Positions 44,654 through 55,596 of a stretch of 64,000 nucleotides of DNA are shown piece after piece. Each line of letters opens with the position of its first letter. Positions within the stretch are counted from its first letter, which is position 1. The notes beneath the pieces are model-generated. The model worked only from the letters and a program-made list of their open reading frames with translations. It searched no databases and was not told the origin of the DNA. This DNA comes from Vibrio hibernica (GTDB lineage: Bacteria > Pseudomonadota > Gammaproteobacteria > Enterobacterales > Vibrionaceae). Location: contig NZ_VHKO01000004.1 in the NCBI RefSeq assembly GCF_015223435.1, positions 79,146-143,145 on the forward strand, given 5' to 3'. The position numbers and the translations under genes are program-made.

Positions 44654-47600
44654 ATGCCACTCGCTTTAAAAAATGCTTATCGCCGATTTAAGCAAGCTCC
44701 TCTTTTCTTGCGTATTGCGAGTTACTTATTATTAGCTTATGCCATTTACGCCATCATTCTTGGGCTAATTATTCCGGCTGTTGCTCAATCACAAGCACCC
44801 AAACAGTTAAGTGCTTTATTGGGACGTGATGTACGCATTCAAAAAGTCAGTATCAACCCATTCTTATTGCGCTTTCGCATTCAAGGTTTCGAAATACTTG
44901 AAGCCAACACGCCAATGCAAGATGCAAAAACTCAGAAGCAAGAAAATACACCACCTTTTGTTAGCTTTGACAGCTTAGATCTACAAGTTGGTTTCTGGAA
45001 AAGTATTATTCACTTTGCACCAACCGTTGAGCACCTATATTTAATCAAACCACAAGTCACCGTGGCGAGACTGAAAAATGGAGCCGATTTTAACTTTACC
45101 GATATCATCAATACCTTGGCAAAAAATGCCACACAACATCTAGATGAGAAAGTAACAGTACCCAACGAAACCCAAACCTTGCCTGCATTTTATGCGCAAG
45201 ACATTAAACTTACCCAAGGCCACTTTGATTTTATCGATACACCAACCGGTGCACATTTACAGTATCAAGGCCTAAATTTACACCTTCCACAATTAGACTC
45301 TAAGGCGGTCACGCTTGTAAAACCAGACCAAGCCTCCAATTCAAATTCACCATTGTCGCTCAATGAAAAAGCCAACCACTTTGCGTTGGAGATCATCGGA
45401 GTCGATAAAGGTTCACTGGCTTTAAAAGGGCAATTCCAATTTCAACCATTTGCTCTACAAGGCAACCTAGTACTAGACAAAATCACCCTAGCGCGCTTTT
45501 GGCCGTTTGCCGAAAAAGAACTAAAAGCAAAACTTACTGATGGACAATTCGATTTATCAACTCAATTTGCATTGAAAAATACTGATGACGCCTTTAATTT
45601 CACTACCGACAAAGGTCAATTTACGTTACGCAACCTCGAGTTCAGTGATAACAACCTACCTAAAATTAAGCTCCCAAGCTTAAAGGTAAATAACGTTGCA
45701 CTTAATAGCCAAAATAAACGCATTGATGTCCAAAGCTTAGTCTTAAATGGCCTATGGTTAGATGCAGACCTCACCAAGAATGGACTTGATTTACAAAAAC
45801 TTTTCTCTCCAATAGCGCAACCAAAAAACCAAACGCCTGTGGTTGTGAATCAAACTGCGACTAATCAAGCAGCCGTTAAACAAACAGTCACTACACAAGC
45901 AGTCGCTAAACGCACGGCAACTAAAAACACAGCAGCTAAAAACACAGCAACTAAGACCGTAAAAAATGCGGCTGACAGCAAATCAAACGACTCAAAAAAT
46001 ACACCTTGGCTTCTTCATTTACACCAATTTGATATGAAAAAAACCGATATCAATATCAATGAAAAAATGGTGAGTAATGGTGTGCATTGGCGTATATATC
46101 CATTATCTATCACAACAAAAGATATATTTAGCGATCTGAGTAAACCGATTGATTACAATGTTAACTTATCCGTCAATTCTTGGCTCAAGAAAGCGCCCGA
46201 CAACACTCGTGGCTCATTCAACAGTCAAGGCAGTGTGGATTTAACCAAAGTTGACCGTCAAGGTATTGTGGTTAAAGGAAAAGTAGCACTATCACAATTG
46301 GATTTAACTCAGCTACAAACCTATTTGAACCCTTATCTAAACGTGCAGTTATTACGAGGTAAATTAAGCACTCAAGGTAACTTTAATGCCGATACTAAAG
46401 GCGCAGCGTCTTATTCTGGGAGCGCACAAATTGCCAATTTACTCATCCGTGATCGTTTGGAATACCAGCCGCTAATCAAATGGTCCAATATGACCATCAA
46501 TAATTTAAAATTTGATCAAAAAACTCAACGACTCAATATTGACACCATCAATTTTACCGCGCCTTACAGCAAAGTATTAATTGATAAGCAACGTAATACT
46601 AATATCGGAAGCATTGTTAAGCCCCAACCTGCTAGCGCCAATACAGGCAAGAAAAAATCAGCGCCAAGCAAGCCGTTAAAAGTCGATATTAAACAGATTA
46701 AATTCACTCAAGGTTCTGCTTTATTTGCCGATTATTCACTGCCAACCAGTTTTTCTTCTGGCATTGAATCGATTAGCGGTAATATCCGTCATTTATCGTC
46801 AACGCCTGGCACTAAAGCAAGCGTAGACATCCAAGGTAAAATCAATAAATACGCGCCCGTCACTTTAAAAGGTCATGTCAATCCATTAATAAAACAGCCT
46901 TACTTAGACTTAGATCTTACTTTCAAAAGTGTCGAACTGACTTCGGTAAACCCATATTCAGGCACTTATGCTGGCTACTATATTGATAAAGGCCAGCTAT
47001 CGTTAGATCTCAAATATAAGCTTGAGAAAAATCAATTATTGGGTAATAACCACGTGGTGGTCGATCAACTCCAACTGGGTAAGAAAAGCGATTCCGATCT
47101 TGCTACCAGCCTGCCACTGACACTCGCGATTGCGCTGCTACAAGATCGTCATGGTGTGATTGATTTAGGTCTACAAGTCTCTGGGGATGTGAATAGTCCA
47201 GACTTTAGTGTTGGAAGCATCGTTTTACAGGCACTGACCAATATCATAACGAAAGCCATCACCTCTCCTTTCTCACTACTCGCTGGATTGGTAGGCAGTG
47301 ATGAGGAGCTTGATCACATCCCATTTGATGCAGGGAAATCACAACTTAATGAAGAAGCCCTTTCTCGCTTAGCCACGTTAGGTAAAGCGCTACAAGATAG
47401 GCCGATGCTAAAACTAAGCGTTGTTGGGGCAGTATCTGCCACTGATGATAGCCAAGCGTTAGCAGAAGAAAAACTACAACAAAAATTACTGCAAGACAGT
47501 GGACTAGATGAACTGCCACCAAACTCATCGGCCAGTAGCATTGCACAAAATGAAGACTTAGCCGACAGCCTAGAAGATTTGTATAGCGAACTTCCAAACA

Positions 47601-47902
47601 AAAGTGTCAGTGATGAAGAAGACAAAGTAAAACTGCAAATCCAACAAAGCACAGGCAAAGAAAAGGTCGATTCAACACAGCTAGACACAGCGCTACACAT
47701 CAGCTTGTACAACCAACTGATTAATGCTGAAAATATCAGCCCTGATGAACTTGGTAGCCTGGCAGTTGAACGCTCTCGAACGATTAAAGCATACTTAGTG
47801 GATGAACAAAAAATCGATCCAGCGCGAGTGTTTATACTCGACAGTAAATCTCAACTAAAAACCGATAGCCAAGGTGCAGACCTTACTATTGATGCGCAAT
47901 AA
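44654..47902 (+). CDS. Large AsmA-like DUF748 envelope protein
   Basis: A 1082-residue protein with one N-terminal membrane helix (about 18-45), after which it starts AsmA-like with APKQLSALLGRDVRIQKVSINPFLLRFRIQGFEIL. The long middle is repetitive beta-strand sequence of the DUF748 type, and the end (from about residue 885) has an OmpA-like portion (FDAGKSQLNEEALSRLATLGKALQDRPML). Such proteins are thought to bridge lipids between the two membranes. Residues 394-450 are a low-complexity Thr/Ala/Lys/Asn insert. It is a single-gene unit with a strong terminator. The biochemical role of this member is unknown. Confidence 0.88.
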   Translation: MPLALKNAYRRFKQAPLFLRIASYLLLAYAIYAIILGLIIPAVAQSQAPKQLSALLGRDVRIQKVSINPFLLRFRIQGFEILEANTPMQDAKTQKQENTPPFVSFDSLDLQVGFWKSIIHFAPTVEHLYLIKPQVTVARLKNGADFNFTDIINTLAKNATQHLDEKVTVPNETQTLPAFYAQDIKLTQGHFDFIDTPTGAHLQYQGLNLHLPQLDSKAVTLVKPDQASNSNSPLSLNEKANHFALEIIGVDKGSLALKGQFQFQPFALQGNLVLDKITLARFWPFAEKELKAKLTDGQFDLSTQFALKNTDDAFNFTTDKGQFTLRNLEFSDNNLPKIKLPSLKVNNVALNSQNKRIDVQSLVLNGLWLDADLTKNGLDLQKLFSPIAQPKNQTPVVVNQTATNQAAVKQTVTTQAVAKRTATKNTAAKNTATKTVKNAADSKSNDSKNTPWLLHLHQFDMKKTDININEKMVSNGVHWRIYPLSITTKDIFSDLSKPIDYNVNLSVNSWLKKAPDNTRGSFNSQGSVDLTKVDRQGIVVKGKVALSQLDLTQLQTYLNPYLNVQLLRGKLSTQGNFNADTKGAASYSGSAQIANLLIRDRLEYQPLIKWSNMTINNLKFDQKTQRLNIDTINFTAPYSKVLIDKQRNTNIGSIVKPQPASANTGKKKSAPSKPLKVDIKQIKFTQGSALFADYSLPTSFSSGIESISGNIRHLSSTPGTKASVDIQGKINKYAPVTLKGHVNPLIKQPYLDLDLTFKSVELTSVNPYSGTYAGYYIDKGQLSLDLKYKLEKNQLLGNNHVVVDQLQLGKKSDSDLATSLPLTLAIALLQDRHGVIDLGLQVSGDVNSPDFSVGSIVLQALTNIITKAITSPFSLLAGLVGSDEELDHIPFDAGKSQLNEEALSRLATLGKALQDRPMLKLSVVGAVSATDDSQALAEEKLQQKLLQDSGLDELPPNSSASSIAQNEDLADSLEDLYSELPNKSVSDEEDKVKLQIQQSTGKEKVDSTQLDTALHISLYNQLINAENISPDELGSLAVERSRTIKAYLVDEQKIDPARVFILDSKSQLKTDSQGADLTIDAQ

Positions 47903-47970
47903 TCTATCGATGCCTCTAGATTTTTAGTTAGTTTCTAGTTAAAACAAGCATCTACGTCGCGCTTATCAAT

Positions 47971-48016
47971 AAAAAAGTCTCAAACTCTGAAATGTAGAGT
48001 TTGAGACTTTTTTCTA
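47971..48016 (+). terminator. Terminator of the DUF748 gene, bidirectional
   Basis: An 18-bp perfect stem (47971-47988 with 47996-48013, containing GTCTCAAACTCT) with A6 and T6 at its base. The lipoprotein pseudogene on the other strand converges on it. Confidence 0.95.
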
Positions 48017-48072
48017 TCACAGGTAACTTTTTTGAATGCAATGCAACTTAGTCGCAGTTTATATCAACAGCA

Positions 48073-48741
48073 TTAATCATCTTTTACGGTTAATGAAAAA
48101 TCATCAATATAGACTTCCGTTTGATCACTAATATCAGCGTTCTTATCCAATTGATTCGCATTAATAATATGCATCAACGCATAAATCTCAAGAGTCGTGT
48201 TGCTGCCTGAGTTAAAGTCGACGCTTGCTTGACGAAAGCCATCGTTGGCATCGCCGTGAGCACTATCTGCAAGGTCTTTAATATGAATCTCTTTTGTAAC
48301 CACAGTCGAGCCAGATAATGAGTGCTCGCCAAGCGCCTTCGCACCAATCTCTAATTCGCTCAGTGAGGCATCACCTTTTTTATCAGCGTAATAAACCGAT
48401 AACGTATATTCAGTATTTGACTCTACATTCGTTAATACTTGGCTAATACCGGGCGCTGCGGTGAAATCATCCGTTGCATTCACAAAACGAATTCGCACTG
48501 AACCCTCATCACCAGAGGCTGTTTCCGCAGAACTATCAACATCACCTAAGCCATTATTTTTATCGGCATGTTTTAGCCAAGCATCACTTTTACCATTATT
48601 GGCTCTAAACTGGGTAAATTGACCATCACCAATCACGCCCATTACGGCAACTGATGATGTGGATTGTGCATTCGAATCATCTGTCGATGAACACCCTGCT
48701 CATAAACCTGTAATGATCAACCCTAAATAAAATTTCTTCAT
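48073..48741 (-). pseudogene. Lipoprotein with carbohydrate-binding-like domain, stopped in the signal peptide
   Basis: An ATG at 48741 with an ideal AAGGA ribosome site begins MKKFYLGLIITGL, followed by TGA (48702-48700), then AGCSSTDDSNAQ in the same frame and a further 190 codons to 48073. The frame is thus a lipoprotein gene (lipobox Leu-x-Ala-Gly-Cys) interrupted by one stop. A TCA (Ser) to TGA change would explain it. The mature part (NVESNTEYTLSVYYADKKGDA, later TEVYIDDFSLTVKDD) looks like a beta-sandwich carbohydrate-binding or discoidin-like module. Without the signal the downstream ATG at 48642 could give only a cytoplasmic protein, so the gene is probably inactive. Confidence 0.8.
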
Positions 48742-49005
48742 TATCCTTAACCTCTTAATGTCAGAAAGCACTACATCATCATAATCCATTATTAGATTAT
48801 TATGTATATTCATAAAAAATAAAACTATAATTTAAACAAATGGTTATACGACAACTACCTAGTTAAAGTAATGTATTAACATCCTAATAATCTTATTAAT
48901 GTGTCCAATAAAAAACATTTTTCCTTTTATCTTAAGGAGTTAATTAAAGCACTTTATGGGCTGGAAAATATAAAGCACAAAACCTTTTGCTCAGCATTGA
49001 AATAA

Positions 49006-49236
49006 CCAAAAGGCAACGACTCCATTAATACGCCAGTTCTCAATAGTATTATCGACCTTGCCCATCAATTAAAAGTAAAAATTGTGCTTGAAGGCGTAGA
49101 AACACAAGCGCAAATGGATCATTTGGTCACACACCATGTAGAATGACTTCAAGGCTATTTTTTGTATAAACCCATGTCTTTTAGTCAACTCAAATTAGAA
49201 TTAATTGATAAGGCAAAAAGTTCGCCTACCACCTAA
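49006..49236 (+). pseudogene. Remnant of an EAL-domain (c-di-GMP phosphodiesterase) gene
   Basis: In one frame the bases translate to KGNDSINTPVLNSIIDLAHQ, then LKVKIVLEGVETQAQMDHLV, then a TGA at 49144-49146, then LQGYFLYKPMSFSQLKLELI and a stop at 49234. The pattern LA...VLEGVET..Q, then LQGYF..KPM, is the C-terminal end of EAL domains. Upstream the frame meets a TAA at 49003, and no EAL catalytic motif, start codon or longer body remains. It is therefore a decayed 3' fragment. The stretch 48742-49005 before it is AT-rich and holds nothing I can identify. Confidence 0.85.
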
Positions 49237-49352
49237 ACAAATAGGAAAGGTTAAATGGATTACTTAAGCTGCGTTTTTATTCTTAGTTGGCTTACTTTGA
49301 ATGAACTTACTCTGAGTTCGAGTCACGCTAACATTGAAAGTATCACGCAATA

Positions 49353-50330
49353 ATGCCACATCGTGACGTTATAACCGCGCATATTGGAGTATTTATTCCA
49401 CAAGACTGCTCCGCTTTAAGTCGAGGCGCGGTGGTGGAACCTTTTCGGCTCATCAATCAATTGTTAGAGCAAGAAAAGTATCAGATCGACTTTATCACCG
49501 AGCAAAATAGTGCTGCGCTCACGAGCCTTCCCCCTTATCAATGTCTCATTATTTTAGCCGAACAAGCGCCACTACAACCTGTTTCATTTAAAATTAAGAA
49601 CGCACTCAATCACTATCATCAAAACCTCACGCCAATACTCACGGTTCATGCAGGTGTTTATTGGCTACTCGACAGTAGCATCGGCTTTAGTCACAACCCA
49701 CTAAAGTGTAAAAATAGCTCATCTAATCATGAAAATAACCATACCTTGGTAGCCCATTGGTCTTTGCATGATGATCTAAAAGATAAATATCCTCATATTC
49801 ATTTCAGTGATCACCTATTCCAACGAAATGAGCATATAAGTAGTTGCGCCGGGCAACTCTCTTTATTCGATTGTCTGCTCGATTACCTGCAACAATTTGA
49901 GAGCGCCGAACTCATTCTGCACTTAGTCGAATTATTGTGCATGGAAAGACGACGCAATGGCGATGAAAAACAGCGTATACCACAGCCAATAACCGCAATA
50001 GATCGTAAGCTCACCAACGCCATTGAGATCATGGAGAGTCATATTGAAGATCCACTCACCACTGATCATATTGCCGCGCAAATATATGTATCACGTCGCC
50101 AATTAGAGCGCCTATTTAAACGTCATCTTGATACCATGCCAGCGCGTCATTACATGCAAATTCGTCTTAAGCACGCCAAATATTTACTGCAAACCACATC
50201 AACGTCGATTGTTCAAATAGGGCTTAAATGTGGTTTTTCAAGTGGCCCTCATTTCTCTTCTGCCTATAAAACATTTTATCAACTTACCCCAAGAGAAGAG
50301 AGAGCCAAGCTACATCCTTCTCAACCATAA
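49353..50330 (+). CDS. GlxA/ArgR-type AraC regulator of arginine catabolism
   Basis: A 325-residue regulator. The N-terminal half has a DJ-1/PfpI-like fold (ITAHIGVFIPQDCSALSRGA, then CLIILAEQAPLQPV). The C-terminal half has two AraC helix-turn-helix motifs (DPLTTDHIAAQIYVSRRQLERLFKRHL, then SIVQIGLKCGFSSGPHFSSAYKTFY). Pseudomonas ArgR, which activates the aru arginine operon, has this domain order and is about the same length. The gene lies directly upstream of the ast operon and TGTCGC-type repeats lie between them, so I propose it activates ast transcription in response to arginine. This differs from the hexameric ArgR repressor of other genes. Confidence 0.88.
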   Translation: MPHRDVITAHIGVFIPQDCSALSRGAVVEPFRLINQLLEQEKYQIDFITEQNSAALTSLPPYQCLIILAEQAPLQPVSFKIKNALNHYHQNLTPILTVHAGVYWLLDSSIGFSHNPLKCKNSSSNHENNHTLVAHWSLHDDLKDKYPHIHFSDHLFQRNEHISSCAGQLSLFDCLLDYLQQFESAELILHLVELLCMERRRNGDEKQRIPQPITAIDRKLTNAIEIMESHIEDPLTTDHIAAQIYVSRRQLERLFKRHLDTMPARHYMQIRLKHAKYLLQTTSTSIVQIGLKCGFSSGPHFSSAYKTFYQLTPREERAKLHPSQP

Positions 50331-50399
50331 TTTTAGCAACCTCTATCTAATTAGACGGCTCAAGCAGACCACTCCCCCAAAGCCCGATTTGCGATAAAA

Positions 50400-50488
50400 G
50401 CGACAATCATAATGTTAACGATGTGTTAAATATGTAAATAGTTGTCGCGTATATGAACGTATTTTTATCATCAGTCGCGTAGCCTAAA
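50400..50488 (+). promoter_or_regulatory. TGTCGC-type repeats before astC
   Basis: Three copies: GCGACA (50400-50405, TGTCGC on the minus strand), TGTCGCGTATATGAA (50443-50457) and AGTCGCGTAGCCTAA (50473-50487). The last two share the form (T/A)GTCGCGTA-N4-GAA/TAA and lie 30 bases apart. The remembered consensus of Pseudomonas ArgR half-sites is TGTCGC-N8-AA, very close to this. Confidence 0.55.
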
Positions 50489-50540
50489 TCTATACCTAAA
50501 TAAATTTAAGATTAATGCACTCAATGATAAGGCTATCATC

Positions 50541-51758
50541 ATGACTCACAAACCGACTCGCAGCGATTTTGATAAATATTTACTCCCAACCTATTCACCT
50601 GCACCGTTTATTCCAGTGTCGGGGAAAGGCTCGGTGATCATCGATCAAAATGGGAAAGACTACATCGACTTTGCTGGCGGTATTGCGGTCAATGTTTTAG
50701 GTCATGCTCACCCAAAACTCAAACGTGTATTGGCCGAACAAGCCGACGCGTTGTGGCATACCGGTAATGGTTATACTAATGAGCCTATTTTGAAACTGGC
50801 TCGTCAATTAGTGGAAAGTACCTTTGCCGATAAAGTCTTCTTTTGTAACTCTGGCGCAGAAGCCAATGAAGCGGCTTTAAAACTGGCTAGAAAATACGCT
50901 CTTGATCATTTCGGTGAACATAAAAACGAAATTGTTGCTTTCAATAATGCCTTCCACGGCCGCACACTATTTACAGTAAGTGCAGGCGGGCAGCCAAAGT
51001 ATTCTCAAGACTTTGCCCCTCTTCCTGGTGGGATAAATCATGTTGCCTATAACGATTTAGCAGCAGCAAAAGCCATCATTAATGAAAAAACATGCGCCGT
51101 GATTGTTGAACCAATTCAAGGTGAAGGTGGCGTTATCCCTGCCGATAAAGAATTTCTACAAGGTCTACGAGATTTATGTGACCAATATGACGTCGCTTTA
51201 ATTTTTGATGAAGTGCAAACCGGTGTTGGCCGTACTGGCGCGCTTTATGCTTATATGCATTACAACGTGTGCCCCGATATTCTTTCAACCGCAAAAGCAC
51301 TAGGCGGCGGCTTCCCGATTGGCGGCATTCTCACCACCGATAAATTTGCTCCCTCATTATGTGTAGGAACACACGGCACGACTTATGGTGGCAACCCTAT
51401 TGCGGGCGCGATTGGTAACGCAGTGTTAGAAGAAGTGAATCAACCTGCATTCTTACAAGCGGTACAAGATCGCCATGATCAATTTATCGCTCGATTAACC
51501 CAACTCAATCAAAAGTTTGATCTGTTTAAGTCATTTCGTGGTGTTGGCTTATTAATTGGTTGTGAGCTTAACGATGCTCATAAAGGCAACGCAAAAACCA
51601 TCAGTAATATTGCCGCTGAACATGGACTGATGATGTTAATTGCAGGACCCAATGTAGTGCGTTTTGCACCAGCTTTAAACATTACCCAGCAAGAAGTTGA
51701 GACCGGTTTAACGCGCTTAGAAGCCGCTTTAGGGGTTTATGTAGTTCAGGAAGAATAA
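50541..51758 (+). CDS. astC: Succinylornithine/acetylornithine aminotransferase
   Basis: A 405-residue class III PLP aminotransferase. Lys252 in [14 protein letters not shown] binds the cofactor, at the same position as in E. coli AstC. In the AST pathway it converts N2-succinylornithine to succinylglutamate semialdehyde, and it often also serves as acetylornithine aminotransferase. It is the first gene of the operon and stops two bases before the next start. The first ATG has a weak site, with TAAGGC 9-14 bases upstream. Confidence 0.95.
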   Translation: MTHKPTRSDFDKYLLPTYSPAPFIPVSGKGSVIIDQNGKDYIDFAGGIAVNVLGHAHPKLKRVLAEQADALWHTGNGYTNEPILKLARQLVESTFADKVFFCNSGAEANEAALKLARKYALDHFGEHKNEIVAFNNAFHGRTLFTVSAGGQPKYSQDFAPLPGGINHVAYNDLAAAKAIINEKTCAVIVEPIQGEGGVIPADKEFLQGLRDLCDQYDVALIFDEVQTGVGRTGALYAYMHYNVCPDILSTAKALGGGFPIGGILTTDKFAPSLCVGTHGTTYGGNPIAGAIGNAVLEEVNQPAFLQAVQDRHDQFIARLTQLNQKFDLFKSFRGVGLLIGCELNDAHKGNAKTISNIAAEHGLMMLIAGPNVVRFAPALNITQQEVETGLTRLEAALGVYVVQEE

Positions 51759-51760
51759 GC

Positions 51761-52840
51761 ATGGTCATACTGCGCCCCGCGACACTAAATGACATCGACC
51801 AGATATTACATTTGGCGCAAAATAGCGGGCCAATGGTATGCACCTTGCCCGCTAAGCGTGAGTTGTTAATGGCTAAAATTGAGCGGTCGATTGATTCATT
51901 CGGACAAGATGTGTTTTGCCCGGGAGAAGAGTCGTATTTCTTTGTTTTAGAAGATACCTCGAGCAATGAATTAATAGGAACAGGAGCGATTAATGCACTT
52001 GCTGGTTATCGCTCTCCGTTTTATTCGTTTCGTAACGACACCTTGATTCATTCGTCACGCCAGCTCAACGTACACAGCCGGATCCATGCGCTAACACTGA
52101 GTCACGATTTAAGTGATCACTCACAACTTTGTTCCTTTTATATAGCGCCTTCAACTCACAATGAGCTGAGTTCCAACAACCAATATCCAGCGTTAATTAC
52201 TTTAGGCCGCCTGTTATTTATGACCGCTTACCCTGAACGATTTTCAAGTGAATGGATGGCGGTATTACCTGGTATTTTTGATAACGATGGCCGTGCGCCT
52301 TTTTGGGAACATGTTGGGCGTAAATTTTTTGACATGGATTATCACCAAGTTGAGGAATATCACGGTACTCAAGCCAATACTTTTATTGCTGAGTTAATGC
52401 CACACCACCCACTTTATGTGCCTTTGATTAATGAAGAAGCGCAATCGGTAATGGGACAAACGCATCCACAAGCCGAGCTGCAATGTGGATTGTTGTGTGA
52501 CCAAGGTTTTGAATCCGATAAGTACGTAGAAATTTTCGATGCCGGACCCATTTTAACCGCGCCTCGTCATGCACTCGCGATTTGGCAGCAAAGCCAACAG
52601 GCCACGCTGACCATTAAAGATTCACAACAAGATCAGCAGTATTTACAAGCTCAACTGTACTTACAAGATCAATTTCATTTGAACAACCAAACCTATTTAA
52701 TCGGCATCACCGACAGCCAAGGATTTAGAGCTTGTTTTATTGATGGCCTATTGCACGACGGACAATTGATCGTCACACAAGAAAAGGCTTATCAAGCCAA
52801 CTTAACCCAAAATCAACCTCTTTGGTGTTTGGTTTTATAA
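51761..52840 (+). CDS. aruF: Arginine N-succinyltransferase, alpha-type subunit (AruF-like)
   Basis: A 359-residue AstA-family protein. It starts MVILRPATLNDIDQILHLAQ and has EESYFFVLEDTSSNELIGTGAI, FYSFRNDTLIHSSRQLNVHS and FWEHVGRKFFDMDYHQVEEY. These residues follow the alpha chain of the Pseudomonas enzyme more closely than the gene two places downstream, as I remember those sequences. The enzyme adds succinyl-CoA to arginine. It starts two bases after astC. A Gln-rich stretch (QQSQQ, QDQQYLQAQLYLQDQ, residues 273-305) near its C-terminus is extra relative to the next copy. Confidence 0.85.
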   Translation: MVILRPATLNDIDQILHLAQNSGPMVCTLPAKRELLMAKIERSIDSFGQDVFCPGEESYFFVLEDTSSNELIGTGAINALAGYRSPFYSFRNDTLIHSSRQLNVHSRIHALTLSHDLSDHSQLCSFYIAPSTHNELSSNNQYPALITLGRLLFMTAYPERFSSEWMAVLPGIFDNDGRAPFWEHVGRKFFDMDYHQVEEYHGTQANTFIAELMPHHPLYVPLINEEAQSVMGQTHPQAELQCGLLCDQGFESDKYVEIFDAGPILTAPRHALAIWQQSQQATLTIKDSQQDQQYLQAQLYLQDQFHLNNQTYLIGITDSQGFRACFIDGLLHDGQLIVTQEKAYQANLTQNQPLWCLVL

Positions 52841-52895
52841 ATAGAATACTCGTCACATCATTGAATAAGAGGATCTGAGGTTAGCCAACAAATTG

Positions 52896-52969
52896 TCGCT
52901 TCAACAAACGATAGCTTTAACAAACGATAGCTTCAGCAAACAATAGCTTCAACAACGCGGCAGCTTCAA
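52896..52969 (+). repeat. 16-bp tandem repeat between the two succinyltransferase genes
   Basis: Units of 16 bases: TCGCTTCAACAAACGA (52896), TAGCTTTAACAAACGA (52912), TAGCTTCAGCAAACAA (52928), TAGCTTCAACAACGCG (52944) and a partial fifth GCAGCTTCAA (52960). Four full units lie in the 161-base spacer, which has no open frame. Confidence 0.85.
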
Positions 52970-53001
52970 ATACGACGAGTAAATTCAAGGAATGAACCAT
53001 T

Positions 53002-54033
53002 ATGATGATAATTCGACCAATAACGAATAACGACAAGCAGTCTATTTTAGATTTTGCGACTAAAACGGGCACAGGTTTTACTTCCCTACCTCAAAATGAA
53101 GAGCGCTTACTGGCTCGCCTAAAACGAGTATTAGCCACATGGACTGGTAAAGCTACGCCTGCAGAAGAAGGCTATTTGTTTGTTTTAGAAGACACCGACA
53201 TTCAAAAAGTTGTCGGTATTTGCGGTATTGAAGTTGCTATCGGCTTAGATGAACCTTGGTATAACTTCCATGTGGGTACACAAGTTCACGCCTCTAAAGA
53301 ACTCAATGTCTACACCCAGATGAAAACTCTAATGCTGACCAACAACCATACTGGTTACAGTGAATTATGTACTCTCTTTTTAGACCCTGATTACCGTAAA
53401 GACTATAACGGTCATTTATTATCCAAATGCCGCTTAATGTTTATTGCTCAATTTCAAGATAAGTTCTCTGAAAAAATCATCGCTGAAATGCGTGGCATGC
53501 ACGATGACAACGATCAATCACCGTTTTGGGAAAGTTTGGGCCGACACTTCTTTGCCATCGATTTTAGCCAAGCCGATTATTTAACTGGCATTGGTCAAAA
53601 AGCCTTTATCGCAGAACTTATGCCAAAACATGCTTTATATGTTGATTTTTTAACCGATGAAGCGAAAAAAGTAATGGCTGAAGTTCATCCCAATACCGCC
53701 CCTGCTCGCAAAATTTTAGAAAGCGAAGGGATGCGCTATGAAGGCTACATCGACATTTTTGATGCTGGCCCCACTCTTGAAGCTTACACCAAAGATTTAC
53801 GCGTAGTGCGAGATAGCCAACACCGACAAGTTCGTATTACCGACCCAAGTAACCTAAGTGACTCTCACACCATCTTGATGAGTAATGATAGCTACCAAGA
53901 TTTCCGAGCCATTATTGGTGAACCACATGTTGATGACACCCATATTTCCATCACTCTTGCCCAAGCCGAAGCGTTAAAGGTCAAAGATGGTGACTCTATT
54001 CGTCTCGTTTCACTTTGTAAAATAGGAGAATAA
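53002..54033 (+). CDS. aruG: Arginine N-succinyltransferase, beta-type subunit (AruG-like)
   Basis: A 343-residue AstA-family protein with [100 protein letters not shown] and [21 protein letters not shown]. It matches the beta chain of the Pseudomonas enzyme and the single AstA of E. coli more closely than the upstream copy does. The two copies probably make one heteromeric enzyme. A second Met directly follows the first. It lies 161 bases after the alpha gene and three bases before astD. Confidence 0.88.
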   Translation: MMIIRPITNNDKQSILDFATKTGTGFTSLPQNEERLLARLKRVLATWTGKATPAEEGYLFVLEDTDIQKVVGICGIEVAIGLDEPWYNFHVGTQVHASKELNVYTQMKTLMLTNNHTGYSELCTLFLDPDYRKDYNGHLLSKCRLMFIAQFQDKFSEKIIAEMRGMHDDNDQSPFWESLGRHFFAIDFSQADYLTGIGQKAFIAELMPKHALYVDFLTDEAKKVMAEVHPNTAPARKILESEGMRYEGYIDIFDAGPTLEAYTKDLRVVRDSQHRQVRITDPSNLSDSHTILMSNDSYQDFRAIIGEPHVDDTHISITLAQAEALKVKDGDSIRLVSLCKIGE

Positions 54034-55533
<1,500 letters not shown>

Positions 55534-55596
55534 TTTTTCGTTTTAATCATGAATAACGTTAATCGTAAATAGATTTAACTGTAAAAAGGATGCAGC

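Noticed and set aside
47314..47712. 132-codon minus-strand frame in the DUF748 gene
   Set aside because: Ser-rich antisense shadow of an acidic repetitive region; no ribosome site and no family likeness.
48700..48702. TGA in the lipoprotein frame read as selenocysteine
   Set aside because: It sits within a hydrophobic signal peptide next to the lipobox, where Ser or Leu is normal, and no SECIS-like hairpin or selenoprotein context is seen.
52896..52969. CRISPR-like array
   Set aside because: The units are directly adjacent with no unique spacers, and there are no cas genes.
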